Positions 46,054-55,478 of a DNA stretch of 64,000 nucleotides are shown one piece after another; the first letter of the stretch is position 1; the number at the start of each line of letters is the position of its first letter. This stretch comes from Bradyrhizobium sp. LMTR 3 (GTDB taxonomy: Bacteria > Pseudomonadota > Alphaproteobacteria > Rhizobiales > Xanthobacteraceae), in assembly GCF_001693485.1 (NCBI RefSeq), contig NZ_MAXC01000012.1, positions 620,001-684,000 of the forward strand. Reading direction: 5' to 3'. The position numbers and the translations under genes are program-made. The notes beneath the pieces are model-generated. The model was not told the DNA's origin. It saw only the letters and a list, made by a program, of their open reading frames with translations, and did no database searches.

Positions 46054-48624
46054 TCAGGCCTTGTGGGCCTGTTCGAAGGTGCTAATCAGGTTCGCGGCCC
46101 AGTGCAGATTTCGTTCAGCGAGATAGCGCTCGGCAAAATGATGAGGGCCCGACCGGGCCAAGACCGCTTCGATGCTGCGCTGGTCTTCCGCCGAGGATGC
46201 TCCGACGAGCGCAAGCGCGACCGGCCCGAGGCCGAGCTCGAACAAGCGGTCGCCTGCGCGAGACTGCAGGTAATAGTCACGCTTGGGAAAGGCTTCGGCG
46301 ATCAATCTCACCTGGGTATCGTTCAAGCCGAAGCGCCGATAGGTTTCGGTTTGCGTCGGCTCGAGGGCGCGAGGATTCGGCAGGAATATTCGCGTCGGGC
46401 AGGACTCGATGATGGCGGGCGCTATCTCGCTGTCGGCGATATCGGCAAGCGATTGGGTCGCGAAGATCACCGCGACGTTCTTCTTGCGCAGCGTCTTCAG
46501 CCATTCGCGTATCCGGCTGGCAAACAACGGATCGTCCAGAAAGACCCAGGCTTCATCGAGCACGAGCAAGGTCGGCCGGCCATCAAAGCGCGCTTCCAAA
46601 GTGTGGAAGAGATAGGTGAGAACGGGCGCGACCAAGCTGGGCAACGCCATCAGTTCCTCCATTTCGAAGGTCAGAACGTCGGCGCTCGAGAGACGGTCGG
46701 CGTCCGCATCAAGGAAACGGCCGTAAGGTCCTTCGAGTGTATAAGGCTGCAGCGCCTGGCGAAGGGAATCGCGGGCAAGCAGCGCCACGAGCCCGGTCAT
46801 CGTGCGCTGGGAAACAGGTGCCGTGCCGAGGCTCTTGAGCGCCGACCAGACGGTTTCTTTCACTTCGGGCGTCACGGTAACGCGATCGTGGGCAAGCACA
46901 CCGCAGAGCCAATCCAGCGCCCAAAGCCGCGCCCCCTCCTCCGCGACATCCTTGAGCGGCTGAAATGCGATGCCGCCCTTGGCGCCGAGTTCGTACCAGG
47001 CCCCGGACAGAGCAAGCGTAGTGGCGCGGGCGGAGCGCCCCTTGTCGAACGTGATCAGCTGGGCATCCGGGTAGCGGCGGAACTGCAGGGCGAGCATCGA
47101 TAGCAGCACCGACTTGCCCGCGCCCGTTGGCCCCACGACGATGGTGTGTCCGACATCTCCGGCATGGAGCGAGAGACGGAACGGGGTCGCGCCCTTGGTT
47201 TTGGCGATCAGAAGCGGCGGACCGTCGAGGTGTTCACAGCGTTCCGACCCTGCCCACACGGCCGACAGCGGACACATATGGGCGAGGTTGAGTGTGTGAA
47301 CGATGGGCTGGCGAATATTCGCGTAAGCCTGTCCCGGCAGCCCGCCAAGCCACGCTTCTACCGCATTGACGCTTTCCCGGATCGTGGTGAAGCCGCGGCT
47401 ATTGATCACCCGTTCGACGAGACGGATCTTGTCGTCGGCAGCGCGTGCGTCCTCATCTGCAACTGTGACAGTTGTCGTGATGTAGCCGAACGCCACTAGA
47501 TCATCGCCAAGTTCGGTGAGCGCGGCGTCCGCATCGACTGCCTTGTTGCTGGCGTCGGTATCAACGAGCGCCGCTTGCTCGTTGAACATGACCTCCTTGA
47601 CGATTGCGGCCATCGATTTTCGCTTGGCGAACCATTGGCGGCGATATCGCGACAGCGTCGCATTTGCCTGCGTGCGGTCGAGTGCCAGGAATCGCGTTGC
47701 CCAGCGATAGGCAATCCCAAGCCGGTTCAATTCGTCAAGCAAGCCCGGATAGGTCACCGACGGGAAGCCGAGCACGGTCAGCGCACGCAGATGGTTGCGG
47801 CCGATTGCCGGCGACAATCCACCGGTCAACGGCTCGTCGCTCAGAAAACAATCGAGATAGGCCGGGATTTCGGGAACGGCAACCGGATGGCGCTTGGTGG
47901 AAACACAGCTGTGCAGGTAGGTCAGCGTCTCCTCGTCGCCAAGCGGCCAGATCTCCGGCAGGACGGAAGACAGAAGATCAATCGCCCGGTCGGTTTCCTG
48001 CACAAAGCGCTCAAGGTGGTCCCAATAGCTGTGCTCGCGCGACGGCTGAGATCGATCATCCTCTACACCGGTCTCAGAAACATCGTCGTTTTGCGTCCCC
48101 TCCTCTTGCCGGCCTATATCAGCACGCTGCTGACACCGTCCCGCAGCCTGCTTCTCCCGCGGACGCTCCAGAAACAATCCCTCTAGCCGCGACACGCGTT
48201 CAGCCGGTGGCAGAAACATCAAGGTAAGGTGCAGCACACTTTCAAAATGCTGCCCGCGCGGACGTGAGGGGTCGTCCCACGACGCATCAGAGGTGCTCTC
48301 AAAGGCCGCCCGCCGCTCCTCGTCGACCAGCCAGGACACCGCGTCGGGAAACTGTGAGCGCGGATATTCAGAGGCCTCGATCCGCGTGGCGTCGAAAAAC
48401 AGCGCCCAGCCTGAGCCAAAGCGCTTCAGAACGTTATTGACCCGCGAGACCACGCTCATGAGTTCGGCCTCGGTCGCGCTGTCGAGATCGGGTCCCCGGT
48501 AGCGGATGGTACGCTGGAAGCTGCCGTCTTTGTTCAGAACGACGCCCGGGGCGACGAGGCACGCCCAAGGCAGCCAATCGGCCAGGCGATAGGCATGGCC
48601 GCGGAATTCTCTCAAGTTCAGCAT
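46054..48624 (-). CDS. trbE: Conjugal transfer ATPase TrbE (VirB4-like)
   Basis: An 856-residue VirB4-type motor that energises pilus assembly and substrate transfer. Walker A GPTGAGKSV is near 460, Walker B TLLVLDEAWVFLDD near 657, and FATQSLADI near 705 is the usual following motif. Residues 165-210 are a hydrophilic, Gln/Arg/Asp-rich insertion (RCQQRADIGRQEEGTQND and on) that is not usual in TrbE and may be a flexible loop. The start overlaps trbD by seven bases. Confidence 0.93.
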   Translation of the reverse strand: MLNLREFRGHAYRLADWLPWACLVAPGVVLNKDGSFQRTIRYRGPDLDSATEAELMSVVSRVNNVLKRFGSGWALFFDATRIEASEYPRSQFPDAVSWLVDEERRAAFESTSDASWDDPSRPRGQHFESVLHLTLMFLPPAERVSRLEGLFLERPREKQAAGRCQQRADIGRQEEGTQNDDVSETGVEDDRSQPSREHSYWDHLERFVQETDRAIDLLSSVLPEIWPLGDEETLTYLHSCVSTKRHPVAVPEIPAYLDCFLSDEPLTGGLSPAIGRNHLRALTVLGFPSVTYPGLLDELNRLGIAYRWATRFLALDRTQANATLSRYRRQWFAKRKSMAAIVKEVMFNEQAALVDTDASNKAVDADAALTELGDDLVAFGYITTTVTVADEDARAADDKIRLVERVINSRGFTTIRESVNAVEAWLGGLPGQAYANIRQPIVHTLNLAHMCPLSAVWAGSERCEHLDGPPLLIAKTKGATPFRLSLHAGDVGHTIVVGPTGAGKSVLLSMLALQFRRYPDAQLITFDKGRSARATTLALSGAWYELGAKGGIAFQPLKDVAEEGARLWALDWLCGVLAHDRVTVTPEVKETVWSALKSLGTAPVSQRTMTGLVALLARDSLRQALQPYTLEGPYGRFLDADADRLSSADVLTFEMEELMALPSLVAPVLTYLFHTLEARFDGRPTLLVLDEAWVFLDDPLFASRIREWLKTLRKKNVAVIFATQSLADIADSEIAPAIIESCPTRIFLPNPRALEPTQTETYRRFGLNDTQVRLIAEAFPKRDYYLQSRAGDRLFELGLGPVALALVGASSAEDQRSIEAVLARSGPHHFAERYLAERNLHWAANLISTFEQAHKA

Positions 48625-48875
48625 GCAAGCCAGCCCTTATGTTTGGTGTGGCGGACGGCGACCTCGACAAAGGCGGGATCGCGCTTGGCAAGCCAGACGG
48701 CTATGCCGTGACCGACGATCCAAAGCATGAGACCTGCGAGCCAAAGCCGCAAGCCGAGCGCCAGCACAGCCGACACTGTGCCGATCAGAATGGCGGCGGC
48801 GCGCGGCGCACCACCGATCAGGATGGGTTCGGTCAACGAGCGGTGGAGCACAAGTTCGAAACCATCCGGACGCAT
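48618..48875 (-). CDS. trbD: Conjugal transfer protein TrbD (VirB3-like)
   Basis: An 85-residue inner-membrane protein. VLHRSLTEPILIGGAPR near residue 9 is the TrbD/VirB3 signature, followed by two membrane segments. ATG 48875 overlaps the trbC stop as TGATG, and the stop overlaps the trbE start. In other systems VirB3 and VirB4 are sometimes fused, which fits this close coupling. Confidence 0.9.
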   Translation of the reverse strand: MRPDGFELVLHRSLTEPILIGGAPRAAAILIGTVSAVLALGLRLWLAGLMLWIVGHGIAVWLAKRDPAFVEVAVRHTKHKGWLAC

Positions 48876-49234
48876 CAGATCAGCGCTCCGCCGCCGAACG
48901 AGAAGAACGAAAGGAAGAAGGAGCTCGCTGCAAAGGCTATCGAGAGGCCGAACACGACCTGGACCATCTTGCGGAACCCGCTGGAGGTGTCGCCGAAGGC
49001 AAGCGAAATGCCGGTCACCGTGATGATGATGACGGCGACGATCTTGGCGACCGGCCCCTGCACGGATTCCAGGATACGCTGCAGCGGAGCTTCCCACGGC
49101 ATGCCCGAGCCGGCCGCGTGCGCCGCCGACGCCGTCAAAAGCACACAGCCGGCTGCCGCTCCGAACCCAATAAGGAGGCGTTTGTGAACTCGGAGAAAGA
49201 AGAAACACGACCTTGAACGCAGCAAAACATGCAT
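48875..49234 (-). CDS. trbC: Conjugal transfer pilin TrbC (VirB2-like)
   Basis: A 119-residue prepilin with a long signal (ending near residue 40 in ASAAHAAG) and two hydrophobic segments in the mature part, separated by a short polar loop (FGDTSSGFRKM). TrbC-type pilins in IncP-like systems are cyclised by TraF, and a traF gene is present at 60431. The stop overlaps the trbD start. Confidence 0.9.
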   Translation of the reverse strand: MHVLLRSRSCFFFLRVHKRLLIGFGAAAGCVLLTASAAHAAGSGMPWEAPLQRILESVQGPVAKIVAVIIITVTGISLAFGDTSSGFRKMVQVVFGLSIAFAASSFFLSFFSFGGGALI

Positions 49235-49252
49235 ATCGAACTCTCCGTGAGG

Positions 49253-50236
49253 TCAGGGACGATGGGAGGTAGTGGGAAGGCCGGGCGGGGTTTCCAGATG
49301 GTAGTCGCCAGCGGGATCGAGGCCCTTGAGTTCGGCGACCGCCTCGATCCGCCGCGCGGGCCCTCGCCCCTTGATGAAGACGATGAGATCGATCGCCTCG
49401 GCGATAAGCCGGCGCGGCACTGTGGTAACGGCTTCCTGGACCAGTTGCTCGATCCGGTAGAGGGCCGCGCGTGCCGAATTGGCGTGAACCGTGGCGATCC
49501 CGCCGGGATGGCCTGTGTTCCAGGCCTTCAGCAGGTCGAGCGCTTCGGCTCCTCTCACCTCACCGACAATGATGCGGTCAGGACGCAAGCGGAGCGTAGA
49601 ACGCACGAGATCGGCAAGGCTTGCCACACCCGGCTTGGTCCGGAGCGTCACGGCATCCTTGGCCTCGCAGCGGAGCTCGCGGGTGTCCTCGATGATAACG
49701 ATGCGTTCATTAAGGCCGGCGATCTCCGCCAGAAGCGCATTGGCAAGCGTCGTCTTGCCCGATCCCGTGCCGCCGGCAACCAGAATGCTTCGGCCTTCTG
49801 TAACCGCGGCGGTGAGCACCTTGGCCATCACGGGTGAAGCAATCTGCGCCTTGACGTAGTCAGAGAGACGGAAGGTGGTCGTTGCAGGTTTGCGGATAGC
49901 AAAGCACGGCGCGAGCGAGACCGGCGGCAGAACGCCTTCAAACCGCTCACCGGTTTCGGGCAGCTCGGCCGAGATGATCGGGAATGCCCCGCTTGCCTCG
50001 GCGCGTACATGGCTTGCGACCAGGCGGATGATCCGCTCAGACTCCTGTGGCGTCAGCACCACGCCGGTGTCCGCGCGCCCGGACCCATGCCGGTCGAGCC
50101 AGAGCCTGCCGTCCGGATTGACCATCACCTCGACGACGTCGGCCTCTTCCAGGGCCAGCGCGATGGCCGGGCCCATCGCGGTCCGCAACATTCCGCGGCG
50201 CCGCTCGCGGGTTTCGGGCGAGAGAAGATCAGACAT
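49253..50236 (-). CDS. trbB: P-type conjugal transfer ATPase TrbB (VirB11-like)
   Basis: A 327-residue hexameric secretion ATPase. The N-terminal domain carries EADVVEVMVNPDGRLW near 31, Walker A is GGTGSGKTT near 153, the Asp box EDTRELRC follows near 180, and Walker B/His box are IVGEVRG and GHPGGIATVHAN. ATG 50236 is selected because the protein then starts at the family's normal N terminus; an open frame continues 89 codons upstream into the CopG-like gene. It overlaps that gene by eight bases. Confidence 0.93.
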   Translation of the reverse strand: MSDLLSPETRERRRGMLRTAMGPAIALALEEADVVEVMVNPDGRLWLDRHGSGRADTGVVLTPQESERIIRLVASHVRAEASGAFPIISAELPETGERFEGVLPPVSLAPCFAIRKPATTTFRLSDYVKAQIASPVMAKVLTAAVTEGRSILVAGGTGSGKTTLANALLAEIAGLNERIVIIEDTRELRCEAKDAVTLRTKPGVASLADLVRSTLRLRPDRIIVGEVRGAEALDLLKAWNTGHPGGIATVHANSARAALYRIEQLVQEAVTTVPRRLIAEAIDLIVFIKGRGPARRIEAVAELKGLDPAGDYHLETPPGLPTTSHRP

Positions 50237-50783
50237 GGCCGACCTCCTCCCGCCCTGCCGGAGACAGCCCCGGCTGCTCGCCCGTCGCATGCTGCGAGCG
50301 GGATCCCGTTGAGGAGCCTTCCTTGCCGGCGCCGAGCGGCGCTCCCTCCTCGAGGTGCCGCATGAAGAGGTCCGGATTTGAAGTTGAGACCTGCTCCATG
50401 ACATCGGCAACCAGCCGGCCGCCCGACGCGACGCGCTTGCCGACCTGGACGACGAACATTTCGAACCGCTCACGTCCAAGCGCGCGTGCGGCATCCTGAT
50501 CACCCGAAGGCAGAGGCGGCGTGATCGTCAGGTAGTAGCGGACAAACAGAGCAATGGTTTCGGCCATGATCGAGAGATCACGTTCCGACCGATCGAGCTG
50601 CCGGCTCATACGGTCGAGCCGGCGGATCAACGCGGCATCGCCGCTAGCGTCGCGCTCCGGATTCAGGAAGCGATCGAGCGCCGCTTCGATGATCGCCGAT
50701 TTGTTGGTTCCGGGTCGCTTGGCAGCTAACTCAAGCCGCTCTGCCACGCTGTCAGAAACATAGGCCGAGAGTTTGGGTTTCAT
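50229..50783 (-). CDS. CopG/ribbon-helix-helix protein of the trb operon
   Basis: A 184-residue protein with an N-terminal ribbon-helix-helix, MKPKLSAYVSDSVAERLELA followed by NKSAIIEAALDRFL, and a helical remainder with one hydrophobic stretch near residue 80 (LFVRYYLTITPPLP). Homologues lie between traG and trbB in many alphaproteobacterial elements and are presumed to regulate the operon. It ends inside the start of trbB and begins 13 bases after traG. Confidence 0.85.
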   Translation of the reverse strand: MKPKLSAYVSDSVAERLELAAKRPGTNKSAIIEAALDRFLNPERDASGDAALIRRLDRMSRQLDRSERDLSIMAETIALFVRYYLTITPPLPSGDQDAARALGRERFEMFVVQVGKRVASGGRLVADVMEQVSTSNPDLFMRHLEEGAPLGAGKEGSSTGSRSQHATGEQPGLSPAGREEVGHV

Positions 50784-50796
50784 TCGAGAATTCCCG

Positions 50797-52836
50797 TCAG
50801 AACGCAGGAAGGAGATCGTCGTCGTCGCGGGTCACGGCGTGGGCGCTGCGGATGGTGCTTGAGGCGTTGGCCACTCGCTGCATCTGGTTGCGATCGGCGG
50901 CGACGTCTGCGTCATCATCGAGCAGGCGCTCCTCGGCGAACCTCGCTGTTTCGACATGAGGTTTTGTGTCTTCGAACAGCGGCAGCTGCTGCTTGAGGCC
51001 GCCCTCCTCGGCTCCTGACTGCATGAGGTCGCGGTACGGGAGGGTCGCCAACCGAAGATCGACAGTGCGGATCTGGCTGGCCCAGTCGTTTGGACGTGCC
51101 GCCGGACGGTCGCGATACTCGTCCGTGGCGAGCTGTGGCGGCGAACGCAGGCGCCCTACAAAATTTGCATCCTCGTAGTGCCTGAGCTTATTGGCCCGAA
51201 CCGGTGCAAGGCCGGAGACCAGCACGATGGCCTGGTCGGGCGGCAACTGCATCACCTCGCCCGGAGTGAGCAGCGGCCGAGCTGTCTCCTGGCGGCTGAC
51301 CATCACGTGGCCGAGCCAGGGCGCGAGCCGGTGACCGGCATAGTTCCGCTGTGCCCTTAATTCGGTCGCGGTACCCAGCGCGTCGGAAATGCGCTTTGCG
51401 GTGCGTTCGTCGTTTGCCGCAAACGCGATGCGGACGTGGCAATTGTCCAGGATCGCGTTGTTCTCGCCATAGGCCTTGGCGATCTGATTGAGCGACTGGG
51501 CGATCAAATAAGCGCGGATGCCGTAGCCGGCCATAAAAGCGAGCGCGCTTTCAAAGAAATCAAGCCGGCCGAGCGCCGGGAATTCGTCCAGCATCAACAA
51601 AAGCTGGCGCTGCTTGGCCTCACCCGCCTTCGTGTTCAAGGATTCGGTCAAGCGGCGGCCGATCTGGTTGAGGATTAGCCGGATCAAGGGCTTGGTGCGG
51701 CTGATGTCCGAGGGCGGTACGACCAGGTAAAGCGTGACCGGCTGTTCGGCGCCGACGAGATCGGCGATGCGCCAATCGCAGCTTTCGGTGTTCCGGCTGA
51801 CGACGGGGTCGCGATAGAGCCCCAGGAAGCTCACGGCCGTCGACAGCACGCCGGAGCGCTCGTTCTCGGACTTGTTGAGAAGCTCGCGCGCGGTCGCGGC
51901 GACCACGGGATGGACCTTTGGTTCAGCCTCGGTTCCGAGATGGTTTGTGGCCATCATGATCCGCAGCGTCTTCTCAAAGGACTGCGCGGGATCGGCCAGG
52001 ATCTCGGTCACTCGGGTGAGCGTCTTCTGCTCTTCCGCATAAAGAACATGAAGGATGACGCCGACCAACAGGGAATGGCTGGTCTTTTCCCAATGGGTGC
52101 GGCGTTCCAGGGCTCCTTCCGGGTCGACCAGGATGTCGGCGATGTTCTGGACATCGCGCACTTCCGCAGCGCCTTTTCGGACCTCAAGCAACGGATTATA
52201 GCGGGCACTTCTCGCGTCGGTCGGATTGAACAACAGGCAATGCGAGAAACTTGTTCGCCAGCCAGAGGTTAGCTCCCAATTCTCACCTTTGATGTCATGC
52301 ACCACCGCGGACGAAGTCCAGGACAATAGCGTCGGCAGCACAAGTCCAACGCCTTTGCCGGAGCGTGTCGGGGCAAAGCACATGACGTGCTCCGCTCCAT
52401 CATGACGCAAGTAGTTGCTTGCAAGCCGCCCAAGAAACACGCCTTTTGGCGCGAACAGGCCGGCTTCCTTGATCTCCTTTGGCGTCGCCCAGCGTGCCGA
52501 GCCATAAGTCGTTACGAGCTGATTTTGCCGCGCCCGCCACACCGAATTGAGTACGGCAAACAGTGCGCCCACGACACCGCCGGCCCCAGCAATGACACCA
52601 CCTGTTTCAAAGATCTCGGGTGCATAGGCCTCGTAGGCGTACCACCACTCGAACAATCGCCAGGGCAGATAGACGGGATGATCTGCAATCAAAAACCAGG
52701 GCGCGCCAAGCCGCGCCTGAAAGCCGAGGGCCGCCGCGGTCCATTGCGTCGCTGTCCACGTTGACGCGATGACAATGCCGAAGACGACAGTGATCTGACC
52801 GACGTAGATTTTTGCCGGAAACATTTTCCGCCCCAC
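50797..52836 (-). CDS. traG: Type IV coupling protein TraG (VirD4-like)
   Basis: A 679-residue coupling ATPase that brings the relaxosome to the transfer channel. Two N-terminal membrane segments (residues 9-35 and 75-96) anchor it. Walker A APTRSGKGVG is near 157, TYGSARWA near 112 is a family landmark, and Walker B LLLMLDEFPALG is near 414. It heads the leftward transfer operon; the region before it holds the promoter, shared with the divergent Fic gene. Confidence 0.93.
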   Translation of the reverse strand: MGRKMFPAKIYVGQITVVFGIVIASTWTATQWTAAALGFQARLGAPWFLIADHPVYLPWRLFEWWYAYEAYAPEIFETGGVIAGAGGVVGALFAVLNSVWRARQNQLVTTYGSARWATPKEIKEAGLFAPKGVFLGRLASNYLRHDGAEHVMCFAPTRSGKGVGLVLPTLLSWTSSAVVHDIKGENWELTSGWRTSFSHCLLFNPTDARSARYNPLLEVRKGAAEVRDVQNIADILVDPEGALERRTHWEKTSHSLLVGVILHVLYAEEQKTLTRVTEILADPAQSFEKTLRIMMATNHLGTEAEPKVHPVVAATARELLNKSENERSGVLSTAVSFLGLYRDPVVSRNTESCDWRIADLVGAEQPVTLYLVVPPSDISRTKPLIRLILNQIGRRLTESLNTKAGEAKQRQLLLMLDEFPALGRLDFFESALAFMAGYGIRAYLIAQSLNQIAKAYGENNAILDNCHVRIAFAANDERTAKRISDALGTATELRAQRNYAGHRLAPWLGHVMVSRQETARPLLTPGEVMQLPPDQAIVLVSGLAPVRANKLRHYEDANFVGRLRSPPQLATDEYRDRPAARPNDWASQIRTVDLRLATLPYRDLMQSGAEEGGLKQQLPLFEDTKPHVETARFAEERLLDDDADVAADRNQMQRVANASSTIRSAHAVTRDDDDLLPAF

Positions 52837-53356
52837 TCACTCTCGCAACGAGTGCGGCGAGATGAAAAGCGGGAGTGCGCCGAGCATTCAACCGGAATAA
52901 AAATCGACTGGGACAACGAAATCCGCCCCGATCAAACTGATCGATGAGAGATCGTCGGTACGCCAATTTCAGCGTAGTTGAGGAAGCGCCTCAATAGAAG
53001 GTGAACGGCATGATCAAATTGGATCAATTGTTCAGCCCGGCTCTGATTGCTCCGCGCGCACGCCTATCCCGAAGTGAGAGAACGAATCGAACGAACCCGG
53101 TTTGAGCATTCGTCTTCGACTGGTCGCATCGCCTGATTGCGCCGAAGAGCGCGCGTTCCACTCGTTTTTGCGAAACGAGTTTAGCTGGGCGCGAACGAAC
53201 GCCCCGCTTAGCCATTCAGTCGCGGACACTTGCGGTCGCTCTGCCGTTAGGGTGCGGGCAAAATAGTCCGCCAAAGGAAGTCAGGCGACACTGGCCGAAT
53301 TGGAGAACGTCGGAGAAAGCCTCAGTCTATTGACCTACCATGATACCGTAGTTTCT
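52837..53356. other. Long divergent intergenic region between traG and the Fic gene
   Basis: Roughly 520 bases without a convincing gene; two overlapping leftward frames near 53024-53274 lack family features. The region should hold the traG promoter. No nic-like sequence was recognised here. Confidence 0.4.
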
Positions 53357-53359
53357 ACG

Positions 53360-53390
53360 ATGCGGAGATTAGCCAGGCTATTCTCCGCAT
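53360..53390. promoter_or_regulatory. Upstream operator pair of the Fic gene
   Basis: ATGCGGAGA (53360-53368) and TCTCCGCAT (53382-53390) form a perfect inverted repeat with a 13-base spacer. The same half-site recurs at the start codon (53434-53458), giving four copies. Confidence 0.7.
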
Positions 53391-53433
53391 ATTTTGCAGG
53401 AAATCCCTTGTGAATGCGAAGAAACCCCGCCAT

Positions 53434-53458
53434 ATTCTCCGCAAGGAGTGCGGAGAAT
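53434..53458. promoter_or_regulatory. Operator overlapping the Fic start codon
   Basis: ATTCTCCGCA and TGCGGAGAAT are perfect 10-base inverted arms around AGGAG. The spacer is the Shine-Dalgarno sequence and the right arm includes the ATG at 53457, so either a bound repressor or the mRNA hairpin would block translation or transcription. Confidence 0.75.
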
Positions 53459-54563
53459 GTCCGAATATATTCACCAACTGCCTGATTGGCCTAACTTTTC
53501 CTGGAATACTGAGATCCTTGCGAAGCAGCTCGCGGCCGTACGCCTGCGCCAGGGACAGCTCATAGGCCGGATGCAGGCACTGGGCTTCCCGCAGCAGGAA
53601 GAGGCCGTCCTGACTACCCTGACCGAGGAAGTCCTCAAGTCCAGCGAAATCGAGGGAGAAAAACTCGACAAGGATGCGGTGCGCTCATCGCTCGCGCGGC
53701 GGCTCGGCGTGGACGCGGGCGCCTTACCGTCGGCGGATCGCAACGTCGAAGGCATGGTCGAGATGATGCTCGACGCCACTCAGAAGTTCAAAGCCGAGCT
53801 CACGGCAGAGAGGCTCTTCGGCTGGCATGCGTCGCTCTTTCCGACAGGCCGCAGCAACATGAAGAAGATCGCTGTGGGAGCCTGGCGCGACGCTTCGGCA
53901 GGACCGATGCAGGTCGTCTCCGGCGACTACGGACGTGAGCGCGTGCATTACGAGGCACCGGCCGCCGAAAGGCTAGATGCTGAAATGGCCGCGTTTCTCG
54001 ATTGGTACAACGCCGAAGAGAAGATCGATCCGATCATCAAGGCCGCAATCGCACATCTTTGGTTCGTGACAATCCACCCCTTCGAGGATGGCAATGGACG
54101 TATCGCGCGCGCCATCGCCGACATGTCGCTTGCCCGGTCAGAAGGAATTCCGCAGCGCTTCTACAGCATGTCGGCCCAGATACGCGCAGAACGAAAGACC
54201 TACTACGATATGCTGGAGAGCACCCAGAAGGGCGACCTCAACATCACGCCGTGGCTTGAGTGGTTCTTGGATTGTCTCGACCGCGCCTTCAGTGGGGCTG
54301 AAACCATTCTCGCAGCTGTGCTTGAGAAGGCGGACTTCTGGAAACGGCACACCTCTGCCAGCATCAATGATCGACAGCGCGATATGTTGAATCGTCTGCT
54401 TGACGGTTTCGAGGGAAAGATAACCTCGAGCAGGTGGGCAACGATCGAAAAATGCTCGCCCGATACAGCGTTGCGCGACATCCAGGGCCTTGTTGATCAG
54501 GGTATCCTGACCAAAGATCAGGGGGGCGGAAGAAGCACGAGCTACTCCCTCGCCTCGGCTTGA
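53457..54563 (+). CDS. Fic-domain protein with N-terminal DUF4172 and C-terminal winged helix
   Basis: A 368-residue protein. The N-terminal DUF4172 region contains WNTEILAKQLAAVRLRQG and the inhibitory helix motif SSEIEGE near 62-68 (S/T-x-x-x-E-G), which keeps class II Fic enzymes inactive until relieved. The catalytic HPFEDGNGRIAR near 206-217 is complete, so AMP transfer to protein hydroxyls is expected. The last 60 residues look like a winged helix (NDRQRDMLNRLLDGFEGKIT). Palindromes at its own start point to autorepression. It is cargo within the transfer region, on the opposite strand to traG. Confidence 0.9.
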   Translation: MSEYIHQLPDWPNFSWNTEILAKQLAAVRLRQGQLIGRMQALGFPQQEEAVLTTLTEEVLKSSEIEGEKLDKDAVRSSLARRLGVDAGALPSADRNVEGMVEMMLDATQKFKAELTAERLFGWHASLFPTGRSNMKKIAVGAWRDASAGPMQVVSGDYGRERVHYEAPAAERLDAEMAAFLDWYNAEEKIDPIIKAAIAHLWFVTIHPFEDGNGRIARAIADMSLARSEGIPQRFYSMSAQIRAERKTYYDMLESTQKGDLNITPWLEWFLDCLDRAFSGAETILAAVLEKADFWKRHTSASINDRQRDMLNRLLDGFEGKITSSRWATIEKCSPDTALRDIQGLVDQGILTKDQGGGRSTSYSLASA

Positions 54564-54874
54564 CGGCCCCTACCCGCGATACACTGCACGCAACGGGCGA
54601 TCGTCAACGCACCCGACGCTTCCGCCGCCACAGGCGACGGTCGCAGCCGCCGACAAGGATACCTTCAGCAACGAGGCTGCTGCCGAACGCAGACATACCC
54701 ACAGGCAATTCTGCATCAAGCGTGCATTAATATAGCCAAACAACCTGAAAGCGTGCAGTATCAGAACGTTTAGAATCTGAACGCATCCGCAAGGGCGAGC
54801 CAGATTGCGACGCCCGATGCTGCGTTGAGACCAGATCCTTTTTTATCAGGACGCCGCTTTGAGCCGGGAACGCA
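54564..54874. other. Intergenic region without supported gene
   Basis: About 310 bases between the Fic gene and the membrane-protein gene. No gene is seen; it should contain the promoter of the DUF2235 pair. Confidence 0.4.
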
Positions 54875-55429
54875 ATGGCCAAGATCGTTATTCTGTTCGC
54901 GCTGACGCTTGCACTTAATCTCGCACTCAAGTTTTTCGTTGCACCGCGATATGGCAAGGATGTTGCGGCGCGCTTTCTCGAGCATCTGAAGTACATACCC
55001 TCGCAGAACGAAGCGCTCAGCCAGGCTTCCCTCGCACGCTGGCTCGCTGATAAAACGCAATCAGGCGCGATCCGCGGCTACGTCTTTCCGGTGCTGTTCC
55101 CGCTCGACTTTCTTTTCCTGATTTGCCTCGGGCTCTTCCTTGGATTTGCGTCGGTGCCGCTGGCGGAGCGATTGGAATTCCTGTCGAGCCTGCCAGTCTG
55201 GATCTGGTGGATGCTTCCGATCTGCTACATGGCCTTCGATATTGCGGAAGACATCGTCATTGCAGCCATCTTCAAATCGTTCGTTCCACTTACGGCAGAC
55301 TCATTCCGGCTGCTGAGCAGCCTCACCGCGATCAAGATTGCATCTGTAAAGGCTGCGATCGCCCAAGTCATCCTCCTCGGCGCGCTGAATTTGCTCTCGT
55401 ATTTCATCCCTTTCGGCAGGCCGATCTGA
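54875..55429 (+). CDS. Four-helix membrane protein of unknown function
   Basis: A 184-residue protein with four hydrophobic segments (residues 3-22, 67-92, 109-133 and 160-180). The second loop has ARFLEHLKYIPSQNEALSQA. No charged motif indicates an enzyme. It lies 49 bases upstream of the DUF2235 gene in the same direction, so the two are probably co-transcribed and the products may form a complex in the inner membrane. Confidence 0.65.
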   Translation: MAKIVILFALTLALNLALKFFVAPRYGKDVAARFLEHLKYIPSQNEALSQASLARWLADKTQSGAIRGYVFPVLFPLDFLFLICLGLFLGFASVPLAERLEFLSSLPVWIWWMLPICYMAFDIAEDIVIAAIFKSFVPLTADSFRLLSSLTAIKIASVKAAIAQVILLGALNLLSYFIPFGRPI

Positions 55430-55478
55430 GCGAGACACGGCGACTATCGATTGCAACCAGTTCTACTGGAGAACAGCA

